A stretch of 64,000 bases of DNA from Urechidicola croceus (GCF_001761325.1 NZ_CP017478.1:2687501-2751500); one strand, 5' to 3'; positions 46,024-55,711 are shown, numbered from the stretch's first letter. Translations and numbers: made by a program. Notes: generated by a model from the letters alone, not told the origin.

Positions 46024-47625
46024 TTATTTTAGGTTGAAAGATTCATTCAACTCCCAATTGACTCTTAGTTCCATAACTACATTATAGTAGATAATTTTCT
46101 CAGGTTTTTTTCTACTAAGAAAGTCTCCAGAATCCCATTTTCTATTTTTATTTGAGTCATAAATTACTCTTGCAATATAATTTTGAGGGTCTAAATTTTC
46201 AAACTTAAATGATACTTCATTAGTAGAATATGCAGTTCTTACAACCTTATAATCTTTATCTAAGAGTTCTAAAATTATTGGATAACTTTCAATATTTTGA
46301 AGTGAAATATTAATAACGCCATAGTCATCAGGATGCTTAGTTGTTGTTCCAAAATTTAAAGTGTCATTTACATTTCCAAAAATATCTTCTATTGCATTAG
46401 GCAATAAGTTGAATTTATATTGATGATCATATTTTTTATCAAAATTTAGTTTTAGATTCTTTTTTGAAGTATCTAAGTAAGTTGTAAATTTTACTTCAAC
46501 AGAGTCTTTATCCAAAATAGTAATTTTGGACTTATCAACATTTTGAATAGGAATATTTGTAACAATAGCTATTGTATCTTGTAGGTTTAAATTCCCTCTT
46601 ATTGAACGATCTACTATTAAACTATCTATTTCTTTAGACCTTAATTTTACTACAACATCTTGTTTTAATTCGTTGTGAGTAACCTGAAATTGAAGTGAAT
46701 CAGCTTCAAAAGGAGTAAACCAGTAACTTACCGAATCTTTATCTGATTCAAAAACTAATGTAGATTTAAAATCTTTGGGCTTATCACTTATTAAATCTAT
46801 TTTTAAATCACGAGGATCCCCTTCATAGCCAAAATAAATATGTCCTTTATTTACCTCAGATGCACGCATTAACTTAAATGGTAATTCTTCTTTAAAAAGA
46901 GTAATATCTACAATGCTATCATTTGGTAATGTAATAAAATCAGAATGAAATCCAATTTTATCTTGTTTAGGATCATAGGTGTAATTGTTGGCATAATCAT
47001 TTAGTGCAACAATTAAATATTTTCCCTCTTTCAAATTTGTTAATTCATAACCAATACTATCGAGCGTATTGGCAACATAATTAGGTCTTTCTTTAAAAAT
47101 GATAGAATCTGTATAATCCTCGGTAACTTCATATAACATTATTGAAATATTTTCATCTGCTTTTTGGTTATAAGCATCTGCAACCGTTCCATACACCTTT
47201 AAGGAGTCAATATAATCTCCAGTAGAAAACACATATTTAAATCGTTCTAACGGATTAGATTCATTGTTGTCTTCAACACTATTTCCAAAATTAAAAGTAT
47301 AAGTAGTATTTTCTTTTAAGGTGTCTAAAATTTTGATATTAATAAATTTACTTGCAGTTCCAACAGGAGTTATTGTTGGTTGGTTTTCCATTGGTGGAGA
47401 AATGACCAATTGTTTATTAAGATCTTTTAATTTTATATATTCATTAAAGTTTAATCTAATTTTTTCAGAATTGAATTTAACACTTTCATGATGAGGTTCT
47501 GCAGTAATCATTATTGGAGCAGTAACATCTTTTTCTCCTCCAGTTGGTCTACCACGACGAGCACAACTATTTAATAAAAGTAGAAATGTTAATAAAAAAA
47601 GGGAGTAAAGTAAACGCAATTTCAT
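46024..47625 (-). CDS. Ig-like domain lipoprotein
   Basis: 533 residues with a lipoprotein signal (Cys21 after LLLLNS). Residues about 40-135 read as an SbsA-type Ig-like domain (PIMITAEPHHESVKF and the FNEYIKLKDLN stretch). Then follow several beta-rich segments, with RVIYDSNKNRKWDSGDFLS near the C-terminus, a likely calcium-binding loop. Exported and tethered to the membrane. Function not known; it is a family widely present in Bacteroidetes. It is separated by 66 bp from the outer-membrane protein gene. Confidence 0.8.
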   Translation of the reverse strand: MKLRLLYSLFLLTFLLLLNSCARRGRPTGGEKDVTAPIMITAEPHHESVKFNSEKIRLNFNEYIKLKDLNKQLVISPPMENQPTITPVGTASKFINIKILDTLKENTTYTFNFGNSVEDNNESNPLERFKYVFSTGDYIDSLKVYGTVADAYNQKADENISIMLYEVTEDYTDSIIFKERPNYVANTLDSIGYELTNLKEGKYLIVALNDYANNYTYDPKQDKIGFHSDFITLPNDSIVDITLFKEELPFKLMRASEVNKGHIYFGYEGDPRDLKIDLISDKPKDFKSTLVFESDKDSVSYWFTPFEADSLQFQVTHNELKQDVVVKLRSKEIDSLIVDRSIRGNLNLQDTIAIVTNIPIQNVDKSKITILDKDSVEVKFTTYLDTSKKNLKLNFDKKYDHQYKFNLLPNAIEDIFGNVNDTLNFGTTTKHPDDYGVINISLQNIESYPIILELLDKDYKVVRTAYSTNEVSFKFENLDPQNYIARVIYDSNKNRKWDSGDFLSRKKPEKIIYYNVVMELRVNWELNESFNLK

Positions 47626-47691
47626 TTAAAATAATTTACTACAAAGAAACAATATATTTTTATTATACAACGAACATCTTTTTCAGATATT

Positions 47692-48378
47692 TTACTCGGT
47701 AAAAGCCATAAGTGCAAGACTAATTTTTATATTTTTACTCTTTAATAATTGATTAGCACATGATTCTAAAGTAGCTCCAGTTGTTATAACATCATCAATT
47801 AAGAGAATATGTTTGTTATTAAAATAATCTTCATTTTTAATTTTAAATTGCTCATTTACATTGTTCCACCGTGCGACAATTCCTTTTTTGGTTTGAGTTT
47901 CAGACGAATATGTTTTGATTAATTTATTGTCTATATACTCGCTGTTTAATACTTTAGCAAGAGTAACACCAAATTTAGTCAGTTGATTATAGCCTCTTAA
48001 TTTCTTTTTCTTTGGATGTAATGGCACAGGAATTATATAGTCAATATTTTTAAAACGATTGCTAGATTTTAACTCCTCACCCAGCCAATTTCCAATTAAA
48101 GTCCCAATTTCTTGTTGGTTTTTATATTTTAATTGATGAATTAACTGTTGTACTTTTCCTTTTTTATGAAATATAAATAACGCTGATGCAGATTCAATAG
48201 GAACTCTCCCATAAAATTTCTTTTCAATTGGATTATCAATTTGATTGGTAAAGTTTGCTAGAGGAAAATCATGTCTACATATTGTACATATAGTGTTTTC
48301 ATTTTTAGATAATTGTTGATTACAACTCAAACAAACATCAGGAAAAAACAAATAAAATATATCTTTAAATAATTGCAT
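47692..48378 (-). CDS. comF: ComF-family phosphoribosyltransferase-like protein
   Basis: 228 residues. The N-terminal zinc ribbon has CLSC (16-19) and CTIC (31-34) pairs. The C-terminal PRTase domain has HLLIDDVITTGATLESC near 190. ComF is needed for natural transformation in some bacteria. No other competence genes are seen here. Divergent from the methyltransferase gene. Confidence 0.9.
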   Translation of the reverse strand: MQLFKDIFYLFFPDVCLSCNQQLSKNENTICTICRHDFPLANFTNQIDNPIEKKFYGRVPIESASALFIFHKKGKVQQLIHQLKYKNQQEIGTLIGNWLGEELKSSNRFKNIDYIIPVPLHPKKKKLRGYNQLTKFGVTLAKVLNSEYIDNKLIKTYSSETQTKKGIVARWNNVNEQFKIKNEDYFNNKHILLIDDVITTGATLESCANQLLKSKNIKISLALMAFTE

Positions 48379-48437
48379 CTTTAATAAAGTTTTCGGAAAG
48401 TTGTATAAATATACCTAACTTGTGATCAAATTAAAGG

Positions 48438-49001
48438 ATGATGCAGAAAAAAGTTGCTTTTTTTAAAGAAGCAGTAAAAAGTATTAAAACATCTGGAACT
48501 TTTATTCCGAGTTCTAGATTTTTAGTTAAAAGAATGTTGAAAAATGTAAATTTTCAAACTTCAGAAGTAATTATAGAATTTGGACCTGGAAATGGAATAA
48601 TAACAACAGAAATTTTAAAAAGATTAAAACCTAAGGCTATACTCATTTGTTTTGAGATAAATCAAAATTTTCATGATGAACTTGAAAGAATAAATAATGA
48701 CCAATTAGTTGTTTTAAATGCATCTGCAGAAGATATTGAATCTGAACTTCTAAAATTGGGAATTTCAAAAGTTGATAGTATAATCTCTAGTTTGCCTTTG
48801 GCTATTTTACCTAAAGAATTGTCTCAAAATATTATTATTAACGCACATAAGGTTCTTAAGAATGAAGGCATATTTGTACAATATCAGTACAGCATTCAGT
48901 TTTTAAAACAATTCAAAACCATTTTTAATAAAAATAAAGTTGATTTAGATTTTGAACCATTAAATGTTCCACCTGCTTTTTTGTATGTGTGTGAAAAATA
49001 G
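48438..49001 (+). CDS. Class I SAM-dependent methyltransferase
   Basis: 187 residues with a SAM motif IIEFGPGNGIITTEIL near 47 and FEINQNFHDEL, then LNASAEDI. Similar in layout to the phospholipid N-methyltransferase (PmtA-like) and to KsgA-type enzymes. Substrate undetermined. Two adjacent ATG codons at the start differ by one residue. Confidence 0.85.
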   Translation: MMQKKVAFFKEAVKSIKTSGTFIPSSRFLVKRMLKNVNFQTSEVIIEFGPGNGIITTEILKRLKPKAILICFEINQNFHDELERINNDQLVVLNASAEDIESELLKLGISKVDSIISSLPLAILPKELSQNIIINAHKVLKNEGIFVQYQYSIQFLKQFKTIFNKNKVDLDFEPLNVPPAFLYVCEK

Positions 49002-49093
49002 GTTTTTATCTAAATAAAAAAAGTGAGAGGTATAATAATTTATACTAACTTTATACGTTGTTTAAGCATTCAACCTATAAAACTCATTTACAA

Positions 49094-49978
49094 ATGGAAA
49101 ACAAAACAAACTCATCAAACAGAATTGTTATTGGTGTTTTACTTGCTTTGCTTATTGGTGCACTTGGTTATACACTTTACACTAATAGCAAATTAAATGA
49201 ATCAAAAGCATTTTTAGAAGACGAAAAAGTTAAAATTGGTCAAGATTTAGATGAAATGATTGCTAAATACGATAAGGCAATATCTGAAAACTCTGCATTG
49301 GCCGATGAATTGAAACTCGAAAGAGAAGATATTTTACTTTTTCGTGATTCTGTAAAAAATTTAAAACAAACAAATTATAGTATTATAAGTCGTTATCGAA
49401 AAAAGATAGCCTCTTTAGAAGCATCTAATCAAGATTTATTTCAACAGAATGATTCTCTCAGAATTTCTAATCAATTCTTGGCTGGAGAAATAGATAGTGC
49501 TCGTGTATTTATTCAAAATCAAACAGCATTACTTGATACATTAACAATGAAAAATACCGAATTAGCAAATAAAATAGGTATAGGAGCCAAATTATTGGTA
49601 AATAGTGTGAAAGCAGTTTCTATGAAACAGCGAAATAATGGTAAATTGGTTTCGACTTCTAGAGCAAATCGAACAGATGCTTTGAGAATTAGTTTTAGAA
49701 TTGCTGAAAATTCATTGGCAGACGAAAGTAAAAATAATGCTTTAATTCAGGTGTTGAGCCCTTCAGGAGATGTAATTCACAATATTGGATCTGAAATTTT
49801 AGAAAATGGTGAAGAAATTGCATATACTGATAAAACAGATGTTGAGTATAATAAGGAAGATATTGATGTAATTTCATTAATTGAAGTTGACAGAAAAACG
49901 ATGTCTAAAGGGATTCATTCTGTAAATGTTTTTCTCGATGGTCGCTTTGTAGGTACTTCAAAATTTGATTTAAAATAA
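49094..49978 (+). CDS. Membrane-anchored coiled-coil protein, conserved in flavobacteria
   Basis: About 294 residues from the ATG at 49094. An N-terminal membrane span (about 11-30) is followed by a long coiled coil (about 30-170) and a C-terminal beta domain (about 180-294, FRIAENSLADESK to GTSKFDLK). A TTG 36 bp upstream would give an extra 12 residues. The C-terminal domain resembles a family found in flavobacteria and often mis-named as a chromosome-partitioning protein; I see no ParA motif. Function unknown. Followed by a terminator. Confidence 0.75.
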   Translation: MENKTNSSNRIVIGVLLALLIGALGYTLYTNSKLNESKAFLEDEKVKIGQDLDEMIAKYDKAISENSALADELKLEREDILLFRDSVKNLKQTNYSIISRYRKKIASLEASNQDLFQQNDSLRISNQFLAGEIDSARVFIQNQTALLDTLTMKNTELANKIGIGAKLLVNSVKAVSMKQRNNGKLVSTSRANRTDALRISFRIAENSLADESKNNALIQVLSPSGDVIHNIGSEILENGEEIAYTDKTDVEYNKEDIDVISLIEVDRKTMSKGIHSVNVFLDGRFVGTSKFDLK

Positions 49979-50001
49979 AAGAATTATTATAAATTATTAA
50001 T

Positions 50002-50039
50002 AAAAGTGGATGGCTTGTATTTGGTCATCCACTTTTTTC
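50002..50039 (+). terminator. Terminator of the coiled-coil protein gene
   Basis: An 11-bp stem (50002-50012 with 50026-50036), core AGTGGATG/CATCCACT, then a T-run. Confidence 0.88.
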
Positions 50040-50050
50040 ATTTACAATAG

Positions 50051-50079
50051 TTGAAATGTTAAAACCTTTATTATTTTTG
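50051..50079 (+). promoter_or_regulatory. glyS promoter that implies a leaderless mRNA
   Basis: TTG (50051-50053), an 18-nt spacer and TATTTTTG (50072-50079) match the flavobacterial promoter in full. The glyS ATG (50084) begins only 5 nt after the -7 box, about where transcription should start. Confidence 0.72.
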
Positions 50080-50083
50080 CACC

Positions 50084-51625
50084 ATGGCAAAACAAGAAGA
50101 CAAATTTAAAAATGTAATTTCTCATGCTAAAGAATACGGATATGTATTCCAAAGTAGTGAGATTTACGACGGATTGAGTGCAGTTTATGATTATGCACAA
50201 AACGGAGTTGAATTAAAGAAGAATATTCGAGAGTATTGGTGGAAAGCCATGGTTCAAATGAATGAAAATATTGTTGGTTTGGATTCAGCAATTTTTATGC
50301 ATCCAACTACTTGGAAAGCATCTGGGCACGTTGATGCATTTAACGATCCGTTAATTGATAATAAAGATTCAAAGAAAAGATATAGAGCTGATGTTTTAAT
50401 TGAAGATTACGTTGGTAAATTAGATGCTAAAATTGAAAAAGAAGTTGCAAAAGCAGCAAAGCGTTTTGGAGAATCTTTTGATAAAGTACAATTTTTAGCA
50501 ACTAATTCTAGAGTTGTAGGTTATAAAGAAAAAGGGGATGCTATTTTAAAAAGAATGGGTCAATCTCTTGAAAAAGAAGATTTGGCTGATGTCAAAGCGT
50601 TGATTGAAGAATTAGAAATTGCTTGTCCATTATCAGGTTCAAGAAATTGGACAGAAGTAAAACAATTTAACTTAATGTTTGGTACTAAGTTAGGTGCATC
50701 TGCCGAAAGTGCAATGGACTTATATTTAAGACCAGAAACAGCTCAAGGTATTTTTGTCAATTTTTTAAATGTTCAAAAAACTGGGCGTATGAAAATTCCT
50801 TTTGGAATTGCGCAAACTGGTAAAGCATTTAGAAATGAGATTGTTGCTAGGCAATTTATTTTTAGAATGCGGGAGTTTGAACAAATGGAAATGCAATTTT
50901 TTATTAAGCCAGGTACTCAAAAAGAATGGTATGAGCATTGGAAAGAAGCACGAATGAAATGGCATTTATCATTAGGAATGGGAGAGGATAATTATAGGTT
51001 CCATGACCATGAAAAATTAGCTCATTATGCTGATGCTGCTGCTGATATTGAGTTTAGATTTCCTTTCGGATTTAAAGAATTAGAAGGAATACATTCTCGT
51101 ACTGATTTTGATTTAAAGGCTCACGAAGAATTTTCTGGAAAAAAATTACAGTATTTTGATCATGAAGAAAATAAATCTTATGTTCCTTATGTGTTAGAAA
51201 CCTCTATTGGTTTAGATAGAATGTTTTTAGCAGTGTTTTCAAATTCATTACAAGAAGAAGAATTAGAAAATGGAACAACAAGAACTGTATTGAAATTACC
51301 AGCAGTTTTAGCACCAACAAAAGCAGCAATTTTACCGTTAGTTAAAAAGGATGGATTGCCAGAAGTTGCTCGAAAAATCATGGAAGATTTGAAATGGGAT
51401 TTCAACGTAACTTATGATGAAAAAGATGCTGTAGGGCGTCGATATAGAAGGCAAGATGCAAATGGTACACCATTTTGTATTACTGTTGATCATGATACAT
51501 TAGAAGACGACTCTGTTACTATACGTCATAGAGACACTATGGAACAAAAGCGTGTAAAAATATCAGAATTAAAAGATATCATTAGTGAAGAAGTTTCAAT
51601 GAAAAATTGGTTGTTGAAAATGTAA
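50084..51625 (+). CDS. glyS: Glycyl-tRNA synthetase (single-chain alpha2 type)
   Basis: Charges tRNA-Gly. The 513-residue protein is the eukaryote/archaea-like single-chain type, not the bacterial alpha-beta type. Class II motif 2 is seen in FRNEIVARQFIFRMREFEQMEMQFF near 248 and motif 3 in ETSIGLDRMFLAV near 372. The start is fixed by the family N-terminus (MAKQEDKFKNVISHAKEYG). There is no room for a leader between the promoter and the ATG. Single gene with a strong terminator. Confidence 0.96.
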   Translation: MAKQEDKFKNVISHAKEYGYVFQSSEIYDGLSAVYDYAQNGVELKKNIREYWWKAMVQMNENIVGLDSAIFMHPTTWKASGHVDAFNDPLIDNKDSKKRYRADVLIEDYVGKLDAKIEKEVAKAAKRFGESFDKVQFLATNSRVVGYKEKGDAILKRMGQSLEKEDLADVKALIEELEIACPLSGSRNWTEVKQFNLMFGTKLGASAESAMDLYLRPETAQGIFVNFLNVQKTGRMKIPFGIAQTGKAFRNEIVARQFIFRMREFEQMEMQFFIKPGTQKEWYEHWKEARMKWHLSLGMGEDNYRFHDHEKLAHYADAAADIEFRFPFGFKELEGIHSRTDFDLKAHEEFSGKKLQYFDHEENKSYVPYVLETSIGLDRMFLAVFSNSLQEEELENGTTRTVLKLPAVLAPTKAAILPLVKKDGLPEVARKIMEDLKWDFNVTYDEKDAVGRRYRRQDANGTPFCITVDHDTLEDDSVTIRHRDTMEQKRVKISELKDIISEEVSMKNWLLKM

Positions 51626-51646
51626 TTTTCAATTTTATTTAAAATT

Positions 51647-51673
51647 AAACCTCCGAGAATTTCTCGGAGGTTT
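51647..51673. terminator. Bidirectional terminator between glyS and the OMP cluster
   Basis: A 13-bp perfect stem (51647-51659 with 51661-51673), core AACCTCCGAGA/TCTCGGAGGTT, followed on the plus strand by TTGTTTTT. It serves both glyS and the convergent OMP gene. Confidence 0.88.
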
Positions 51674-51684
51674 TGTTTTTATGG

Positions 51685-52254
51685 TTAAAACCGTTTACCA
51701 ATTATAATGTTAAAAGTTAAATCAGTTTCTGGTATTAAACCTCTTACATCTCCTGTTTTATATATTGACTTGCTATATCTAATATTTGCATCAATATAAA
51801 TATTGTTTTTGAAGATATGTTTATAACCAATACCAATACCAACTCTAATATTATGATAATCTCCATCATAATCATATAGAGGTGCCGTATCGGTATTATA
51901 AACTCGTCCCCAACCATATTTTGCAAAAGCTTCGATATAAAAGCCAGATGTATGCTTTTCAGAAAAGTAATGTCTATAATTAAAATCAATTCCTAAGGTT
52001 TCATGATATTGATTTCGATTTCTGAAATTCTTATTTTCTGGAAATAAATAAAGTGTAGAACCGATACTATTAGATTCATTTAATAGATAGTTATAGGATA
52101 ATTTGACTTTCCGATTTTGTACTAGACCTAGAACGTCAAATCCTATCTCATGTTTTGGTTCTGTTTCTTTTATATCCTCATTTGTATTCTGCGCGCTTAT
52201 TATTGAAGTAAAAAAAATGGTTACAACAATAAATATAATTTTAAGTTTTTTCAT
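51685..52254 (-). CDS. Small outer-membrane beta-barrel protein, paralog 1
   Basis: 189 residues with a signal peptide ending near ISAQ (22). The body is beta-rich: NYLLNESNSIGSTLYLFPE, the NYRHYFSEKHTSGFYIEAFAKYGWG segment, GIGIGYKHIF, and a final GKRF. It is clearly related to the next gene on the right (about half the residues match by eye) and more distantly to the third. Resembles DUF3575-type outer-membrane proteins. Function unknown. It follows paralog 2 by 20 nt in one operon. Confidence 0.78.
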   Translation of the reverse strand: MKKLKIIFIVVTIFFTSIISAQNTNEDIKETEPKHEIGFDVLGLVQNRKVKLSYNYLLNESNSIGSTLYLFPENKNFRNRNQYHETLGIDFNYRHYFSEKHTSGFYIEAFAKYGWGRVYNTDTAPLYDYDGDYHNIRVGIGIGYKHIFKNNIYIDANIRYSKSIYKTGDVRGLIPETDLTFNIIIGKRF

Positions 52255-52274
52255 ATTTATAGAAGTAGAAGAGA

Positions 52275-52859
52275 TTAAAATCGTTTACCAATAGAAATAC
52301 CAAAATGAGGTTTTACATTCGGAATAGAATATTCACTATTTGAATCAATTGAGTTTATAATTGTCCTACTGACTTTAAAATTACCTTCTATAAAGAAGTT
52401 TCTTCTTGACACATATTTATAGCCAATACCAAAGCCAACTTCTAATTCATGATATCTTTTAAAATCATCGGGATTATAGTTAAAACTATTTTGATCTTGT
52501 TTAAATCCTTTACCATAATTGTATTTTGCTAATGCTTCTATATAAAAGCCTTGAGCATACTTTTTTGAAAAATAGTGTTTGTAATTTATATCTACTGAAA
52601 AATTTTCTTGATATCCTTCAAAATCATAAAAGTCATCATTGTCAGGGAAAAAGAAAATATTTGTTCCGATACTTTCTGATTCGTTTAATAGGTAGTTGTA
52701 AGAAAATTCGATTTTTTTGTAAGCAATTAATTCAGCAATATCAAATCCAACTTCGTGTTTTGGCTGTTTTTCTTCAGGTTTTTCATTTGAATTTTGAGCG
52801 TTTAATGTCATAGTTGTTAAACTAATAAATGCGATTAAAGTAATTTTAATTTGTTTCAT
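52275..52859 (-). CDS. Small outer-membrane beta-barrel protein, paralog 2
   Basis: 194 residues with a signal peptide ending near LNAQ (22). It shares with its neighbour the KHEVGFDIAELI start, NYLLNESESIGTNIFFFPD, YKHYFSKKYAQGFYIEALAKYNYG, GFGIGYKY and the C-terminal SIGKRF. It is the first gene of the pair. A -7 box lies upstream at 52888-52895. Confidence 0.78.
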   Translation of the reverse strand: MKQIKITLIAFISLTTMTLNAQNSNEKPEEKQPKHEVGFDIAELIAYKKIEFSYNYLLNESESIGTNIFFFPDNDDFYDFEGYQENFSVDINYKHYFSKKYAQGFYIEALAKYNYGKGFKQDQNSFNYNPDDFKRYHELEVGFGIGYKYVSRRNFFIEGNFKVSRTIINSIDSNSEYSIPNVKPHFGISIGKRF

Positions 52860-52887
52860 ATTAATTGTTTTTTAATGTTAAGTAGAA

Positions 52888-52895
52888 CAAACATA
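52888..52895 (-). promoter_or_regulatory. -7 box of the two-gene OMP operon
   Basis: The minus strand reads TATGTTTG, an exact consensus match, 29 nt before the ATG at 52859. A CAA (TTG on the minus strand) leaves a 25-nt spacer, a little long. Confidence 0.55.
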
Positions 52896-52953
52896 GCCGA
52901 TTATAACAGTAGAGAAATCCCAACAAAAAGTTAAACAAGGTTAATTATGTCAC

Positions 52954-52998
52954 AAAAAAAAAGAGGTTAACATAAATTATGTTAACCTCTTTTTTTTT
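52954..52998. terminator. Terminator of the third OMP gene
   Basis: A long stem with core GAGGTTAACATAA/TTATGTTAACCTC extended by eight A-T pairs on each side, hence near-symmetrical. It is 24 bp past the stop of the gene at 53022-53543, and could also block readthrough from either side. Confidence 0.92.
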
Positions 52999-53021
52999 AA
53001 CGTTTTCTATAAAATTTTTTG

Positions 53022-53543
53022 TTAAAATCTTTTACCTATAGAAATTCCGCCTCTAAAAAAGCCTTCGGGAGAATAATCGCTAAATCCTAAAACTCGACCT
53101 CCACCAGCAAAAATTTCTAAAATAAAACCATTGCTATTTACCCATTTCTTACCAATTGCTATACCTATAGCAGCATCAAAATAATTATTATCTTCATTTT
53201 CTACTTCATAAAAAAGATCGTCAGTACCAAAAGAGAATTTGGTAAAACCTTCTACAAACAATCCTTTTGCTCCATAATCTTCTTTATTGAAAAAATACAT
53301 TCTATAAAAAGGTGTAATTGAAAATTTTTCAAAATAAATATCACTTTCCCGTGGATTGATTAGTAATGAAATTCCATATCCTGATGATTTTTTATTTACA
53401 TTCTCATAACTAACTTCAATTATGGTTGCAAATGCAAGTTTGGCTCCATCGATTTTAACTTCATGATTGAACTCATTAGTTTTTTCTTGAGCAAATGTTG
53501 AAATTCCGACTAGTAATAAGGTAATTAAGGTAATTTTTTTCAT
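53022..53543 (-). CDS. Small outer-membrane beta-barrel protein, distant paralog 3
   Basis: 173 residues with a signal peptide ending near STFAQ (19). It shares with the two other paralogs the layout (short signal, NHEVKIDGAKLAFA, FYRMYFFNKEDYGAKGLFVEGFTKFSFG, and GGISIGKRF at the end). It lies alone behind a terminator, upstream of the pair. Function unknown. Confidence 0.76.
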   Translation of the reverse strand: MKKITLITLLLVGISTFAQEKTNEFNHEVKIDGAKLAFATIIEVSYENVNKKSSGYGISLLINPRESDIYFEKFSITPFYRMYFFNKEDYGAKGLFVEGFTKFSFGTDDLFYEVENEDNNYFDAAIGIAIGKKWVNSNGFILEIFAGGGRVLGFSDYSPEGFFRGGISIGKRF

Positions 53544-53681
53544 AATGTTAATTTAAGTTTTTAAATAGATGTAAATTATTGTTAATAGTTGCGTACTACT
53601 AATCAATAACGATACCAAGAATATTTGAACTCGTAATAGTATATATACAATTTTGTGTAAAAAATTATTGAAAGTAGTTTT

Positions 53682-55658
53682 TTAGACTAAATATTTGTCT
53701 TTATAACTGAGTAGTCTTAGGGCATTAAGAACTACAACGATTGTTGATCCTTCGTGGAAAAGTACAGCCAAACCAATGTTGGTCAAACCTAAGATAGTTA
53801 CAGGAACTAATAAAGCAACAACTCCCAAACTTATCCATATATTTTGTTTAATTATTCGTTTAGATTCTCTACTTAATCCTATTACAAATGGAAGGTTTTC
53901 AATTTTATCGGACATTAAGGCTACATCAGCGGTCTCTAGTGCAACATCACTTCCTGCTGCTCCCATAGCAACACTTACTGTACTTAATGCCATTGCAGGA
54001 GCATCATTTACACCATCACCAACCATTGCAATTTTACCATCACGATTTAATAATTCTTGAATTGCTGCGACTTTATCTTCTGGCAGTAAATTTCCACGAG
54101 CTTCGGTAAGACCTATTTGTTTGGCAATAGTATTTCCAACATTTTGATGATCACCTGTAAGCATTATCATATGCTTAACACCGATTTTTTTTAATCTTTG
54201 CAAAGTGCTAGTTGCGGTTTTTCTTGGAACATCCATTACGCTTATCAAACCAATGATATTGCTTTTATATGCTACTATCATTACTGTATGACCGTTTTGA
54301 AGCAGCGTTTCCATTTGTTCAAGAATTGATTTCGAAACATAAATATCTTGACTTTCCATAAGTTTCACATTACCAATGAAGATTTGATTTCCATTGTAGT
54401 CGGCACTTATTCCTTTTCCTTGAATTGCATTTACATTGGATGCTTTGTTTAATGGTTTAATGTTATATTGAGTTTTTAGATCCTTAGATATTGCTTTTGC
54501 CAAAGGATGATTACTCAAACTTTCAACTTCAAGTACTAATTGAACAAATTCTTTTTCATCAAAATCATCAATAGGAATTACATTGGTAAGTTTTGGTTTA
54601 CCTTCTGTAAGCGTTCCTGTTTTATCAAAGGCTATTGTGTTTATTGTTCCTAAATCTTCTAATGCTTTTCCTCCTTTAATCAATACTCCTTTTTTGGCGG
54701 CTCTAGCAATTCCACTCAAAACAGCACTTGGAGTTGATATTGCTAATGCGCATGGACTTGCTGCAACCAATACTGTGATTGCTCGGTAAAGACTTTTATC
54801 AAAATTTTCATCGATTACTACATAAGCGAAACACAATGTAAAAACAACGATTAGAACAATTGGAACATACCATTTTTCAAATTTTTTAGTCAATCGTTGG
54901 GTAGGAGATTTATGGGTTTCTACTTCACTTACCATCTTAACTAGTCGAGATACAGTTGAGTCAACACTTAGTTTTAGTACCAATACTTCAATACTATTAT
55001 CTCCATTAATAGTTCCAGTAAATACAATATGATTTTTATCTATTTCATTGAATTTTGGCAAATTATGGGTATTTGGAATAGCGGTTTTATCAACTGGCAT
55101 ACTTTCGCCAGTAATTGGCGCTTGATTGATACTACTATTTCCTTTTACAATAACACCATCTGCAGCAATTTTAGAATTTGGTTTTATAACAATAGTATCA
55201 TTTATTTTTAAATCATGAATGTCAATTTCTTCAATCGTTCCATTTTTTTTAATAAATGCAGTTTTAGGAGATAATTTACCTAATGCCTCAATAGATTTTT
55301 CGGCTTTTCCCATAGCATAATTTTCCAAAGAATGCCCTAAGCTAAAAAGAAATAAAAGCAGTGAGCCTTCACCTACACTTCCAATATATGCTGCTCCTGC
55401 TGCTGCAAGAATCATTAGGAAGTCAATTTCAAATTGCCCTTTTGTAATTTTTTCAAAGGCTTCTATTAGTGCATAATAACCTCCAAAAACATAACCTAAA
55501 CCATAACTTACAATACTTACATATTCAGGATAATTTGTGAACTTTTGGATTATAAACCCAACTAGTAAAAAAATCCCACTTAAAATCGCAAAAATGAGTT
55601 CCGATTTTTCTCCAAATATGCCTGAATGATTATGAGACTCTTCTTTATTATGACTCAT
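53682..55658 (-). CDS. P1B-4-type heavy-metal-exporting ATPase
   Basis: 658 residues. There is no N-terminal CxxC metal-binding domain, only a short His-containing tail (HNHSG near 9-13). The P-type core is complete: TGES (183-186), DKTGT with phosphorylated Asp345, and GDGVND near 560. The metal-path motif is SPC (301-303), with HEGST (635-639) in the last span. SPC plus HEGxT is the signature of the P1B-4 group, which moves Co2+, Fe2+ or Zn2+ rather than Cu+. It would pump metal from the cytoplasm to the periplasm. Last gene of the efflux operon, 53 nt after the adaptor gene. Confidence 0.9.
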   Translation of the reverse strand: MSHNKEESHNHSGIFGEKSELIFAILSGIFLLVGFIIQKFTNYPEYVSIVSYGLGYVFGGYYALIEAFEKITKGQFEIDFLMILAAAGAAYIGSVGEGSLLLFLFSLGHSLENYAMGKAEKSIEALGKLSPKTAFIKKNGTIEEIDIHDLKINDTIVIKPNSKIAADGVIVKGNSSINQAPITGESMPVDKTAIPNTHNLPKFNEIDKNHIVFTGTINGDNSIEVLVLKLSVDSTVSRLVKMVSEVETHKSPTQRLTKKFEKWYVPIVLIVVFTLCFAYVVIDENFDKSLYRAITVLVAASPCALAISTPSAVLSGIARAAKKGVLIKGGKALEDLGTINTIAFDKTGTLTEGKPKLTNVIPIDDFDEKEFVQLVLEVESLSNHPLAKAISKDLKTQYNIKPLNKASNVNAIQGKGISADYNGNQIFIGNVKLMESQDIYVSKSILEQMETLLQNGHTVMIVAYKSNIIGLISVMDVPRKTATSTLQRLKKIGVKHMIMLTGDHQNVGNTIAKQIGLTEARGNLLPEDKVAAIQELLNRDGKIAMVGDGVNDAPAMALSTVSVAMGAAGSDVALETADVALMSDKIENLPFVIGLSRESKRIIKQNIWISLGVVALLVPVTILGLTNIGLAVLFHEGSTIVVVLNALRLLSYKDKYLV

Positions 55659-55711
55659 TAAAATGATTTTTTAATTTTATGAAAATACTAAATTGTTGTC
55701 AATAAATAATC

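Noticed and set aside
49058-49978. Chromosome-partitioning ParA assignment of the coiled-coil protein
   Set aside because: No P-loop or other ParA motif is present; only a span, a coiled coil and a beta domain.
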